A program made the translations under genes and the position numbers. Positions 35,318 through 44,277 of a stretch of 64,000 nt of DNA are shown here, piece by piece. The notes under the pieces were generated by a model. It did not search any database, was not told where the DNA came from, and worked only from the letters and a program-made list of their open reading frames with translations. Numbering within the stretch: the first letter of the stretch is position 1; each line of letters starts with the position of its first letter. Source of the stretch: Pseudomonas thivervalensis (GTDB lineage Bacteria > Pseudomonadota > Gammaproteobacteria > Pseudomonadales > Pseudomonadaceae); the NCBI RefSeq assembly GCF_001269655.1, contig NZ_LHVE01000018.1:87541-151540 (forward strand), read 5' to 3'.

Positions 35318-35335
35318 TGTCCCGCATCTGGCACA
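35318..35335. promoter_or_regulatory. candidate enhancer-binding dyad for the sigma-54 activator
   Basis: TGTCCCgcatctGGCACA has the dyad TGTnCC-N6-GGnACA. It lies about 100 bases upstream of the -24 element, a normal position for an enhancer-binding protein. A further CTGTCACAG follows at about 35338. Assignment to EatR is inference. Confidence 0.45.
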
Positions 35336-35431
35336 AACTGTCACAGCCGCTGTATCGCAATCGTCACGCAGGGCATCCGTTTGTCCGGCCAACTCCTCCT
35401 AAAGTCTTGATTTCCGGGCCCTGCAAGGCAA

Positions 35432-35447
35432 TGGCCCAACCTTTGCT
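35432..35447 (+). promoter_or_regulatory. sigma-54 (-24/-12) promoter of the ethanolamine locus
   Basis: TGGCCCAACCTTTGCT fits the RpoN consensus TGGC-N7-TTGCW, with GG and GC exactly ten bases apart. Transcription would start near 35458, leaving a ~58-base leader before the aldehyde dehydrogenase ATG. It agrees with the divergent sigma-54 activator. Confidence 0.78.
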
Positions 35448-35515
35448 CTAGGCTTAAGTACCAGCGCGAATTTGCGCGGCTCCCTAATAAGCACAAAAGC
35501 CAAGGAGAACTCATC

Positions 35516-37036
35516 ATGCGTTACGCTCACCCCGGTACTGAAGGCGCTATCGTTTCGTTCAAGGCTAAATACGGTAACTACATCGGCGGCGAGTTCGTCG
35601 CGCCTGTCAAAGGTCAGTACTTCACCAATACGTCCCCGGTCAATGGCCAGCCCATTGCCGAATTCCCGCGCTCCACGGCCGAAGACATCGACAAAGCCCT
35701 GGACGCCGCCCACGCCGCCGCGGATGCCTGGGGTGCCACCTCGGCCCAGGCCCGTTCGCTGATCCTGCTGAAAATCGCCGACCGCATCGAAGCCAACCTC
35801 GAAGTGCTGGCGATCACCGAATCCTGGGACAACGGCAAGGCCGTGCGCGAAACCCTCAACGCCGACATCCCCCTGGCCGCCGACCACTTCCGCTACTTCG
35901 CCGGCTGCCTGCGGGCCCAGGAAGGCAGCGCCGCCGAGATCGACGGCAACACCGTGGCCTACCACATCCACGAACCGCTGGGCGTGGTCGGGCAGATCAT
36001 CCCGTGGAACTTCCCGCTGCTGATGGCCGCCTGGAAACTCGCCCCGGCCCTGGCCGCCGGTAACTGCGTGGTGCTCAAACCGGCCGAGCAAACCCCGCTG
36101 GGCATCTGCGTGCTCATGGAGCTGATCGGCGACCTGCTGCCACCCGGCGTGCTGAACGTGGTGCAAGGGTTCGGCAAAGAAGCCGGCGAAGCCCTCGCCA
36201 CCAGCAAGCGCATCGCCAAGATCGCCTTCACCGGCTCGACCCCGGTGGGCTCGCACATCATGAAATGCGCCGCCGAGAACATCATCCCGTCCACCGTGGA
36301 GCTGGGCGGCAAGTCGCCGAACATCTTCTTCGAAGACATCATGCAGGCCGAGCCGAGTTTCATCGAGAAAGCCGCCGAAGGCCTGGTGCTGGCGTTCTTT
36401 AACCAGGGCGAAGTCTGCACCTGCCCATCCCGCGCCCTGGTGCAGGAGTCGATCTACGACGAATTCATGCAAGTGGTGATGAAGAAAGTCCTGCAGATCA
36501 AACGCGGCGACCCGCTGGACACCGACACCATGGTCGGCGCCCAGGCGTCCGAGCAGCAATTCGACAAGATCCTTTCGTACCTGGAAATCGCCAAGGGCGA
36601 AGGCGCCGAGCTGCTGACCGGCGGCAAGGTGGAAAAACTCGAGGGCAACCTGGCGACCGGGTATTACATCCAGCCGACCCTGCTCAAGGGCACCAACAAG
36701 ATGCGCGTGTTCCAGGAAGAAATCTTTGGCCCAGTGGTGAGCATCACCACCTTCAAGGACGAAGCCGAAGCCCTGGCGATCGCCAACGACACCGAGTTCG
36801 GCCTCGGCGCCGGCCTCTGGACCCGCGACATCAACCGCGCCTACCGCATGGGCCGGGCGATCAAGGCCGGTCGCGTGTGGACCAACTGCTACCACCTGTA
36901 TCCGGCGCATGCCGCGTTCGGTGGCTACAAGAAGTCCGGCGTCGGGCGTGAGACGCACAAAATGATGCTTGATCATTATCAGCAGACCAAGAATTTGCTG
37001 GTGAGCTACGACATCAATCCGTTGGGGTTCTTCTAA
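35516..37036 (+). CDS. NAD-dependent aldehyde dehydrogenase (acetaldehyde, ExaC/AcoD type)
   Basis: 506 residues. Catalytic Cys301 in NQGEVCTCPSR and Glu262 in VELGGKSPN; the NAD-binding IIPWNFPLLMAAWKLAPALA is present. The double Cys (CTC) and the MRYAHPG... N-terminus are those of ExaC/AcoD acetaldehyde dehydrogenases. In this locus it would oxidise the acetaldehyde released by ethanolamine ammonia-lyase to acetate. Preceded by AAGGAGA. Confidence 0.92.
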   Translation: MRYAHPGTEGAIVSFKAKYGNYIGGEFVAPVKGQYFTNTSPVNGQPIAEFPRSTAEDIDKALDAAHAAADAWGATSAQARSLILLKIADRIEANLEVLAITESWDNGKAVRETLNADIPLAADHFRYFAGCLRAQEGSAAEIDGNTVAYHIHEPLGVVGQIIPWNFPLLMAAWKLAPALAAGNCVVLKPAEQTPLGICVLMELIGDLLPPGVLNVVQGFGKEAGEALATSKRIAKIAFTGSTPVGSHIMKCAAENIIPSTVELGGKSPNIFFEDIMQAEPSFIEKAAEGLVLAFFNQGEVCTCPSRALVQESIYDEFMQVVMKKVLQIKRGDPLDTDTMVGAQASEQQFDKILSYLEIAKGEGAELLTGGKVEKLEGNLATGYYIQPTLLKGTNKMRVFQEEIFGPVVSITTFKDEAEALAIANDTEFGLGAGLWTRDINRAYRMGRAIKAGRVWTNCYHLYPAHAAFGGYKKSGVGRETHKMMLDHYQQTKNLLVSYDINPLGFF

Positions 37037-37059
37037 CCTGCGGGAAATTGCGCCCGGCT

Positions 37060-37168
37060 GATCGTTCCCACGCTCTGCGTGGGAATGCCTCTACGGACGC
37101 TCCGCGTTCGGCTCTTTGGGACGCGGAGCGTCCCTGGCTGTGTTCCCACGCAGAGCGTGGGAACAATC
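37060..37168. repeat. Family D intergenic palindrome
   Basis: GATCGTTCCCACGCTCTGCG at one end and its inverse CGCAGAGCGTGGGAACAATC at the other, with inner GGACGCTCCGCGTTC / GACGCGGAGCGTCC arms. A second copy is at 62280-62393. Confidence 0.85.
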
Positions 37169-37253
37169 AAATCCATGCTGTATGCAACACACCGGTTTCA
37201 AGAGCAGCCCCGCTCCAACAGGGCCAAAAAACAATAAAAACAGGTAAACCCTT

Positions 37254-38702
37254 ATGCCAAGCGATCATGCAAACCCGCAACCGGCAACGTCCTCGGTCGA
37301 CTTCGAAAAAGTCGGCTCCGAATATTTCCAACAACGCGAACTGAAAAAAGGCGCGGCGGGCTGGGTCCTGCTGGTGGGCCTGGGCGTGGCCTATGTCATT
37401 TCCGGTGACTACGCCGGCTGGAACTTCGGCCTGGCCCAAGGCGGCTGGGGCGGGATGTTCCTCGCCACGCTGCTGATGGCCGCGATGTACCTGTGCATGT
37501 GCTTTTCCCTCGCCGAGCTGTCCTCGATGATCCCCACCGCCGGCGGCGGCTACGGTTTTGCCCGCAGCGCCTTCGGGCCCTGGGGCGGGTTTCTCACGGG
37601 CACGGCGATTTTGATCGAATACGCCATCGCCCCGGCGGCGATTGCCGTGTTCATCGGCGCCTATTGCCAGTCGCTGTTCGGCATTGGCGGCTGGATGATC
37701 TACCTGGCGTTCTACATCATCTTCATCGCCATCCACATATTTGGCGTTGGCGAAGCGCTCAAGCTGATGTTCATCATCACCGCCGTCGCCGCCCTGGCGC
37801 TGGGGGTTTTCCTGGTGGCGATGGTGCCGCACTTCAACGTCGCCAACCTGTTGGACATTCCGGTCAAGGAAGCCGTGGGCGCCAGTCCGTTCCTGCCGTT
37901 CGGCTACGTCGGCGTCTGGGCGGCGATCCCTTATGCCATCTGGTTTTTCCTCGCCGTGGAAGGCGTGCCCCTGGCCGCTGAAGAAACCAAGAACCCCAAG
38001 CGCGACCTGCCACGCGGCCTGATCGGCGCCATGCTGGTGCTGGTGGCCTTCGCCCTGCTGATCCTGGTGATCGGCCCGGGCGGCGCCGGCTCCAACGCGC
38101 TGATGACCTCGGGCAACCCGCTCGTGGAAGCCCTGGCCAAGGCCTACGGCGGCTCGACCTGGATGGGCAGCTTCGTCAACCTCGTCGGCCTGGCCGGTTT
38201 GATCGCCAGTTTCTTCTCGATCATCTACGCCTACTCGCGGCAGATCTTTGCCTTGTCCCGCGCCGGCTACCTGCCACGCAAACTCTCGGAAACCAATAAA
38301 AGCAAGGCACCGGTCCTGGCCTTGGTGATCCCCGGCATCATCGGTTTCGGCCTGTCCTTGACCGGCCAGGGCGACTTGCTGATTCTGGTGGCGGTGTTCG
38401 GCGCGACCATTTCCTACGTGTTGATGATGGCCGCGCACATCACCCTGCGCATCCGTCGCCCCAAAATGGACCGGCCATACCGCACGCCGGGCGGCATCTT
38501 CACCTCGGGCGTGGCCCTGGTGTTGGCGTGCATCGCCGTGGTGGCGGGTTTCCTGGTCGATCCTCGGGTGGTGATCGGCGCCGCGATCATCTATGGAGTG
38601 TTAATTGCTTACTTTGCTTTCTACAGTCGGCATCACTTGGTCGCAGGCACGCCCGAAGAGGAATTCGCGGCCATTCAAAAAGCCGAAGAAGCCTTGCACT
38701 AA
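37254..38702 (+). CDS. eat: ethanolamine permease (APC superfamily)
   Basis: 482 residues with twelve hydrophobic segments. Motifs YVISGDYAGWNFGLAQGGWGGM and FLAVEGVPLAAEETKNPKRDLPRG are typical of the Eat-type APC transporters. It lies between the aldehyde dehydrogenase and eutBC, so ethanolamine uptake is well supported by context. Confidence 0.92.
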   Translation: MPSDHANPQPATSSVDFEKVGSEYFQQRELKKGAAGWVLLVGLGVAYVISGDYAGWNFGLAQGGWGGMFLATLLMAAMYLCMCFSLAELSSMIPTAGGGYGFARSAFGPWGGFLTGTAILIEYAIAPAAIAVFIGAYCQSLFGIGGWMIYLAFYIIFIAIHIFGVGEALKLMFIITAVAALALGVFLVAMVPHFNVANLLDIPVKEAVGASPFLPFGYVGVWAAIPYAIWFFLAVEGVPLAAEETKNPKRDLPRGLIGAMLVLVAFALLILVIGPGGAGSNALMTSGNPLVEALAKAYGGSTWMGSFVNLVGLAGLIASFFSIIYAYSRQIFALSRAGYLPRKLSETNKSKAPVLALVIPGIIGFGLSLTGQGDLLILVAVFGATISYVLMMAAHITLRIRRPKMDRPYRTPGGIFTSGVALVLACIAVVAGFLVDPRVVIGAAIIYGVLIAYFAFYSRHHLVAGTPEEEFAAIQKAEEALH

Positions 38703-38759
38703 GCCGTAACGTGCCGAAAACCACGGCGCCGCCCAGCGGCGCCGTCACGGAGAACCTGT

Positions 38760-40154
38760 ATGGCCAGCTTTGCACACACGGTCGGCGCCCAGACCTACCG
38801 CTTCGACAGCCTCAAAGACCTGATGGCCAAGGCCAGCCCGGCGCGTTCCGGGGATTTCCTGGCCGAAATCGCCGCACTCAACGATGGCGAGCGCGTGGCG
38901 GCGCAAATGGCTTTGGCCGACTTGCCCCTCAGCCATTTCCTGCAAGAAATGCTGATTCCTTACGAGGCCGACGAAGTCACCCGGCTGATCGTCGACACGC
39001 ACGATAAACAAGCCTTCGCCACCGTGAGCCACCTCACCGTCGGCGGTTTTCGCGACTGGCTGCTCAGCGACGCCGCCGACGAACAGAGCCTGCGGGCATT
39101 GGCCCCCGGCCTGACCCCGGAAATGGTCGCCGCCGTGTCGAAAATCATGCGCGTGCAAGACCTGGTGCTGGTGGCGCAGAAAATCCGCGTGGTGACCAAG
39201 TTCCGCGGCACCCTCGGCCTGCGCGGGCGCCTGTCCACCCGCCTGCAACCCAACCACCCCACCGACGAACCCGCCGGGATCGCCGCGAGCATCCTCGACG
39301 GCCTGCTCTACGGCAACGGCGACGCCATGATCGGCATCAACCCGGCCACCGACAGCACCGCCTCGATCTGCGCGATGCTGGAAATGCTCGACGCCATCAT
39401 CCAGCGCTACGACATCCCCACCCAGGGCTGCGTGCTGACCCACGTCACCACCTCCATCGAAGCGGCGAATCGCGGCGTGCCCCTGGACCTGGTGTTCCAG
39501 TCCATCGCCGGCACCGAAGCGGCCAACGCCAGTTTTGGCATCAGCCTGAACATCTTGAAGGAAGGCTACGACGCCGGGCTCAGCCTGAATCGCGGCACCT
39601 TGGGCAACAACCTGATGTATTTCGAAACCGGCCAAGGCAGCGCGCTGTCAGCCAACGCCCACCACGGCGTCGATCAACAGACCTGCGAGACGCGGGCCTA
39701 CGCCGTGGCGCGACATTTCAACCCGTTCCTGGTGAACACGGTTGTAGGTTTCATCGGCCCGGAATACCTCTACAACGGCAAACAGATCATCCGCGCTGGC
39801 CTCGAAGACCACTTCTGCGGCAAGTTGCTGGGCGTGCCGATGGGCTGCGACATCTGCTACACCAACCACGCCGAAGCCGACCAGGACGACATGGACACCC
39901 TGCTGACCCTGCTGGGCGTGGCCGGGATCAACTTCATCATGGGCATCCCCGGCTCCGACGACATCATGCTCAACTACCAGACCACCTCGTTCCACGACGC
40001 CCTCTACGCCCGCCAGACCCTGGGCCTCAAGCCCGCGCCGGAATTCGAAACCTGGCTGGCGAACATGGGCATCTTCACCCAGGCCGATGGCCGGGTGCGG
40101 TTTGGCGACAACCTGCCACCGGCGTTTCGTCATGCCCTCGCGCATTTGGGATAA
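38760..40154 (+). CDS. eutB: ethanolamine ammonia-lyase large subunit
   Basis: 464 residues. Adenosylcobalamin-dependent lyase splitting ethanolamine to acetaldehyde and ammonia. Conserved stretches include RLSTRLQPNHPTDEPAGIAASI, GDAMIGINPATDS, FQSIAGTEAANASFGISL and GSALSANAHHGVDQQTCETRAYA. Preceded by ACGGAGA, seven bases before the ATG. No cobalamin riboswitch is visible upstream. Confidence 0.96.
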   Translation: MASFAHTVGAQTYRFDSLKDLMAKASPARSGDFLAEIAALNDGERVAAQMALADLPLSHFLQEMLIPYEADEVTRLIVDTHDKQAFATVSHLTVGGFRDWLLSDAADEQSLRALAPGLTPEMVAAVSKIMRVQDLVLVAQKIRVVTKFRGTLGLRGRLSTRLQPNHPTDEPAGIAASILDGLLYGNGDAMIGINPATDSTASICAMLEMLDAIIQRYDIPTQGCVLTHVTTSIEAANRGVPLDLVFQSIAGTEAANASFGISLNILKEGYDAGLSLNRGTLGNNLMYFETGQGSALSANAHHGVDQQTCETRAYAVARHFNPFLVNTVVGFIGPEYLYNGKQIIRAGLEDHFCGKLLGVPMGCDICYTNHAEADQDDMDTLLTLLGVAGINFIMGIPGSDDIMLNYQTTSFHDALYARQTLGLKPAPEFETWLANMGIFTQADGRVRFGDNLPPAFRHALAHLG

Positions 40155-40165
40155 GAGACCTGCCC

Positions 40166-40990
40166 ATGGATAAAAAACCTGTCGATTCTCAAAACCCTTG
40201 GCTGAACCTGCGCAACCTCACCCCGGCGCGCATCGCCCTGGGCCGCACCGGCACCAGCCTGCCGACCTCGGCGCAACTGGATTTCCAATTCGCCCATGCC
40301 CAGGCCCGTGATGCCGTGCATCTGGCGTTCGACCACCAGGGCATTCGCGACCAACTGGATGAACGCGGCCGTGAGAGCCTGTTGCTCCATAGCGCGGCCA
40401 GCGACCGCAACAGTTATCTACAACGCCCGGACCTGGGCCGACGACTCGACGACGCTTCCGCGCAAATCCTGGACGCGTACGCGGCGGCCCATCCGGGCGG
40501 CGTGGACCTGGCCATCGTCGTGGCTGACGGCCTGTCGGCGCTGGCCGTGCATCGCCATACCTTGCCGTTCCTGGCACGCCTGGAAGAACAGATCACCGCT
40601 GAAGGCTGGTCGGTGTCGCCCATCGTCTTGGTGGAGCAAGGCCGCGTCGCCGTAGCCGATGAAGTGGCCGAACGGCTCGGTGCCAAGATGTCGGTGATCC
40701 TGATCGGCGAACGCCCCGGCCTCAGCTCCCCCGACAGCCTGGGGCTGTATTTCACCTACGCCCCCAAGGTCGGCCTGAACGATGCCTATCGCAACTGCAT
40801 CTCCAACGTGCGCCTCGAAGGCCTGAGCTACGGCATGGCGGCTCATCGCTTGATCTACCTGATGCGCGAGGCCTGCCGCCGGCAGCTCTCGGGGGTCAAT
40901 CTGAAGGACGAAGCCCAGGTAAACACGCTAGAGGCGGAAAACGCTGCCGATATGAAAGGTAATTTCCTACTGGCGCCGCCCCACAACTGA
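40166..40990 (+). CDS. eutC: ethanolamine ammonia-lyase small subunit
   Basis: 274 residues, subunit of the EutBC enzyme, begins 11 bases after eutB. Motifs: TPARIALGRTGTSLPT, VDLAIVVADGLSALAV, LIGERPGLSSPDSLGLYFTY and NCISNVRLEGLSYGMAA. Confidence 0.95.
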   Translation: MDKKPVDSQNPWLNLRNLTPARIALGRTGTSLPTSAQLDFQFAHAQARDAVHLAFDHQGIRDQLDERGRESLLLHSAASDRNSYLQRPDLGRRLDDASAQILDAYAAAHPGGVDLAIVVADGLSALAVHRHTLPFLARLEEQITAEGWSVSPIVLVEQGRVAVADEVAERLGAKMSVILIGERPGLSSPDSLGLYFTYAPKVGLNDAYRNCISNVRLEGLSYGMAAHRLIYLMREACRRQLSGVNLKDEAQVNTLEAENAADMKGNFLLAPPHN

Positions 40991-41097
40991 TCCGTTTATC
41001 CGATTGCGTTTTTGATCCGCTTTCAGGCAGCATCAAAAGCACGGCAGCGCGACAGTGTTGTCTGAATATCTGTCGACCTTTGCAGACGAGACCTACC

Positions 41098-41559
41098 ATG
41101 CGGATTATCCAAGCAACCCTGGAACACCTGGACCTGCTGACCCCATTGTTCGTCAAATACCGGGAATTCTACGGTTCACTGCCCTACCCGGATTCGTCCC
41201 GGGCCTTCCTCGAAAAGCGCCTGCGCCGCAAAGAGTCGGTGATCTACCTGGCCCTGCCCGATGACGACGACAACCGGCTGCTGGGGTTCTGCCAGCTCTA
41301 CCCGAGCTACTCCTCCCTGTCCCTCAAGCGCGTGTGGATCCTCAACGACATCTACGTCGCCGAAGATGCCCGCCGCCAACTGGTGGCCGACAACCTGATC
41401 CGCACCGCGAAAAAAATGGCCAAGGAAACCAACGCCGTCCGCATGCGCGTCTCCACCAGCAGCAACAACGAAGTCGCGCAGAAAACCTACGAATCGATCG
41501 GCTTCAAGGAAGACACCGAGTTCAAGAACTACGTGTTGCCGATCAGCGAAGGGCTTTGA
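41098..41559 (+). CDS. GNAT-family N-acetyltransferase
   Basis: 153 residues from the ATG at 41098. A single GNAT domain: RIIQATLEHLDLLTPLFVKYREF..., acetyl-CoA-binding loop region LNDIYVAEDARRQLVADNLIRTAKK, and EVAQKTYESIGFKED. The acceptor is unknown. It follows eutC as in P. aeruginosa but has its own spacing (107 bases). Confidence 0.85.
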   Translation: MRIIQATLEHLDLLTPLFVKYREFYGSLPYPDSSRAFLEKRLRRKESVIYLALPDDDDNRLLGFCQLYPSYSSLSLKRVWILNDIYVAEDARRQLVADNLIRTAKKMAKETNAVRMRVSTSSNNEVAQKTYESIGFKEDTEFKNYVLPISEGL

Positions 41560-41966
41560 GCCTTATGGGCTGCCCGCAGCAGCCCTGGCCTTACTCGGTC
41601 CCCCGTGGCGAGGGAGCTTGCTCCCGCTGGGCTGCGCCGTAGGAGCTGACGAGTGCAACGAGGCTGCGATCTTTCCACTGACAATTGAGTCGAGAGCAAA
41701 AGATCAAAATCAAAAGATCGCAGGCTTCGCCAGCTCCTACAGAGTCCAGCGGGAGCAAGCTCCCTCGCCACAAAAGCAGTCCGAGCCACGCCTCATCCAG
41801 CCACTCCCTCAGAAATCCCCAGCTACAAACTCCCCCCGCACTCCCCCCGCCCCACCGTATAATGCCGCTCTTCCCAGCTTGTAAGAAAAAGCTACACACC
41901 CTGTAGCCATACTCAAAGCCAGACCCATCCGCCTGCCGAGTCGGGCCGCCACCACAGGTGCCATAC
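41560..41966. other. intergenic region before dedA
   Basis: About 400 bases. The first half is the nested palindrome; the rest is pyrimidine-rich with TATAATG at about 41858-41864, a plausible -10 for dedA without a clear -35. Confidence 0.5.
41605..41772. repeat. Nested palindromes: family C inside family A (second case)
   Basis: Outer family A arms GTGGCGAGGGAGCTTGCTCC and GGAGCAAGCTCCCTCGCCAC enclose a full family C element (41639-41741, GTAGGAGCTGACGAGTGC to CGCCAGCTCCTACA). The family A left arm runs GGGCTGCGCC straight into the insert. Confidence 0.85.
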
Positions 41967-42623
41967 ATGGATTTCAACCCCCTCGACCTCATCCTGCATC
42001 TCGACGTCTACCTCGACATGCTGGTGACCAACTACGGGACGTGGGTCTACGCCATCCTGTTCCTGGTGATCTTCTGCGAAACCGGCCTGGTGGTGATGCC
42101 GTTTCTGCCCGGCGACTCCCTGCTGTTCATCGCCGGCGCCGTCGCCGCCGGTGGCGCCATGGACCCACTGCTGCTGGCCGGCCTGCTGATGCTCGCGGCC
42201 ATCCTCGGCGACAGCACCAACTACCTGATCGGCCGCACCGCCGGCGAAAAACTGTTCAGCAACCCCAACTCGAAAATCTTCCGCCGCGACTACCTGCAAC
42301 AAACCCACGACTTCTACGACAAACACGGCGGCAAAACCGTGACCCTGGCGCGCTTCCTGCCGATCATCCGCACCTTCGCGCCCTTCGTCGCCGGCGTCGG
42401 CAAGATGAACTACCTGCGCTTCTTCGGCTTTAGCGTCCTCGGCACCGTCCTCTGGGTCGGCGGCCTGGTGACCCTCGGCTACTTCTTCGGCAACGTGCCC
42501 TTCATCAAGCAAAACCTGTCGCTGCTCGTGGTGGGCATCATCCTGGTGTCGCTGCTACCGATGATCATCAGCCTGGTGCGCAGCAAACTGAACCAGCGCG
42601 CCTCGAAAGCCCAACCGCGCTGA
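41967..42623 (+). CDS. dedA: DedA-family membrane protein
   Basis: 218 residues from the ATG at 41967, with ACAGGTG upstream; the GTG at 41958 lies in that binding site and is less likely. DedA features: Glu in FCETGLVVMPFLPGDSLLFIAG and RFLPIIRTFAPFVAG. Members support undecaprenyl-phosphate or phospholipid translocation and membrane homeostasis. The next gene begins five bases later. Confidence 0.92.
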   Translation: MDFNPLDLILHLDVYLDMLVTNYGTWVYAILFLVIFCETGLVVMPFLPGDSLLFIAGAVAAGGAMDPLLLAGLLMLAAILGDSTNYLIGRTAGEKLFSNPNSKIFRRDYLQQTHDFYDKHGGKTVTLARFLPIIRTFAPFVAGVGKMNYLRFFGFSVLGTVLWVGGLVTLGYFFGNVPFIKQNLSLLVVGIILVSLLPMIISLVRSKLNQRASKAQPR

Positions 42624-42628
42624 TCGCC

Positions 42629-43441
42629 ATGTGGTCCCTGAGCAACTGGCGCCGCCGACGCACCCTCGCCAAACACCCCGTGGCCGAGGACACCTGGCAA
42701 CGCGTGCGCCAACAATTGAGCTTCCTCGACGGCATCAGCGCCGCCGAGGACCAATGGCTGCGGGAAGCCTGCGTGCTGTTCCTGCACGACAAACACCTCA
42801 CCGCCCTGCCCGGCGTCGAACTGCACCTGGAACAACGCCTGCTGCTCGCCGCCCAGGCCCAATTGCCGCTGATGCACCTCGGCGAACTGAACTGGTACCA
42901 GGGCTTCCACGAAATCGTCCTCTACCCCGACGACTTCCTCAGCCCCCAACGCTACCGCGACGCCAGCGGCATCGAACACGAGTGGGACGGCGAACACAGC
43001 GGCGAAGCCTGGCCCCAAGGCCCGATCATCCTGGCCTGGGACGGCGTCATGGCCAGCGGCGGCTGGGACGGCTACAACCTGGTGATCCACGAACTGGCGC
43101 ACAAACTCGACATGCTCAACGGCGACGCCAACGGCCTGCCACCGCTGCACGCCGACATGCGCGTCAGCGACTGGGCCGACGCCATGCAGCAAGCCTTCGA
43201 CGACCTCGACCGCCAACTGGACCAGAACCCGGACGCGGAAACCGTCATCGACCCCTACGCCGCGGAAAACCCGGCGGAGTTCTTTGCCGTCACCAGCGAA
43301 TACTTCTTCAGCGCCCCGGACCTGCTGCACCAGGCCTATCCACGGGTGTACGAACAGCTCAAGGCGTTCTACCGCCAGGATCCGTTGGCCCGGCTGCGGC
43401 AACTTCAGGCCGAAGATCCGGTCTATCAGGCGTCATACTAA
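42629..43441 (+). CDS. mtfA: MtfA-like zinc metallopeptidase (M90)
   Basis: 270 residues. The metal site His154-Glu155-x-x-His158 lies in LVIHELAHKLDML, with a downstream Glu in ENPAEFFAVTSEYFF. E. coli MtfA binds the Mlc repressor and has aminopeptidase activity; no Mlc/PTS-glucose link is visible here. Likely co-transcribed with dedA. Confidence 0.9.
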   Translation: MWSLSNWRRRRTLAKHPVAEDTWQRVRQQLSFLDGISAAEDQWLREACVLFLHDKHLTALPGVELHLEQRLLLAAQAQLPLMHLGELNWYQGFHEIVLYPDDFLSPQRYRDASGIEHEWDGEHSGEAWPQGPIILAWDGVMASGGWDGYNLVIHELAHKLDMLNGDANGLPPLHADMRVSDWADAMQQAFDDLDRQLDQNPDAETVIDPYAAENPAEFFAVTSEYFFSAPDLLHQAYPRVYEQLKAFYRQDPLARLRQLQAEDPVYQASY

Positions 43442-43552
43442 GGTCTCTAAGACCCTGCTAACGTGGCAACAGCGGCCGAATATGCCTATAATCGCCGCCA
43501 CTTTTTGGTCAATCCGACCAGTCATTTGGTCAACTAACGGGGGCACCGCCCA

Positions 43553-44080
43553 ATGAGCTACAGCAAGATTCCGGCTGGCAAAGACCTGCCGAACGACATC
43601 TACGTCGCAATCGAAATCCCGGCCAACCACGCCCCGATCAAATACGAAATCGACAAAGACAGCGACTGCCTGTTCGTTGACCGTTTCATGGCCACCCCCA
43701 TGTTCTACCCGGCCAACTACGGCTACATCCCCAACACCCTGGCCGACGACGGCGACCCCCTCGACGTGCTGGTCGTGACCCCTTACCCTGTGGCCCCAGG
43801 CTCGGTCATCCGCGCCCGTCCAGTCGGCATCCTGAACATGACCGACGACGGCGGCGGCGATGCCAAAGTCATCGCAGTGCCACACGACAAACTGTCGCAG
43901 CTGTACGTCGACGTGAAGGAATACACCGACCTGCCACCGCTGCTGATCCAGCAGATCGAACACTTCTTCGCGAACTACAAAGACCTCGAAAAAGGCAAGT
44001 GGGTCAAGATCGAAGGCTGGGCCGGCGCAGACGCCGCCCGCGAAGCGATCATCAAGTCGGCTGCCGCCTACAAAGGCTGA
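43553..44080 (+). CDS. ppa: inorganic pyrophosphatase
   Basis: 175 residues, family I. The diagnostic DDGDPLDVLV supplies the metal-binding Asp cluster; KYEIDKDSDCLFVDRF and YPANYGYIPNTL are also typical. Followed by a strong terminator. Confidence 0.97.
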   Translation: MSYSKIPAGKDLPNDIYVAIEIPANHAPIKYEIDKDSDCLFVDRFMATPMFYPANYGYIPNTLADDGDPLDVLVVTPYPVAPGSVIRARPVGILNMTDDGGGDAKVIAVPHDKLSQLYVDVKEYTDLPPLLIQQIEHFFANYKDLEKGKWVKIEGWAGADAAREAIIKSAAAYKG

Positions 44081-44098
44081 GGCTGTATTTGAATAAAG

Positions 44099-44125
44099 AA
44101 CCCCGGTTTGCACCGGGGTTTTTTT
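44099..44125 (+). terminator. Rho-independent terminator of ppa
   Basis: AACCCCGGT pairs with ACCGGGGTT around TTGC and is followed by TTTTT. Confidence 0.92.
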
Positions 44126-44140
44126 ATGCCTTAATGGGGC

Positions 44141-44277
44141 TTAATACAACTTCGTATTAACATCGTTTAAACCCGTTTAGCCCGCGCCTTTCAAATCCTG
44201 CAAACGGAAAGATCATCTTATATATTTGAACAACCTGTTTATTGCCGAAAACACAGTCGCCCCTAAACTTTCCGTTT
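44141..44277 (+). promoter_or_regulatory. candidate operator region of the S24 repressor
   Basis: AT-rich leader with two separate dyads: TTAATACaacttcGTATTAA (44141-44160) and AAACGGAAAG (44202-44211) matched by CTTTCCGTTT (44268-44277), which directly abuts the ATG at 44278. TATATATTT at 44219 may be a -10. Such dyads suit autoregulation by the downstream repressor; binding is inferred. Confidence 0.45.

Larger units (their letters stand above)
35053..35515. other. eatR-aldehyde dehydrogenase control region
   Basis: About 460 bases between divergent genes. Contains a family C palindrome (35111-35216), a TGT-(N12)-ACA dyad and a -24/-12 promoter, in that order toward the dehydrogenase. Confidence 0.7.

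Noticed and set aside
42631..43461. 276-codon frame overlapping the MtfA-like gene
   Set aside because: Arg/Pro-rich alternative frame; the other frame carries HELAH and is a real family.
44242..44277. TTG start 12 codons upstream of the S24 repressor ATG
   Set aside because: The extra codons lie in the operator-like dyad region and add nothing to the HTH domain.
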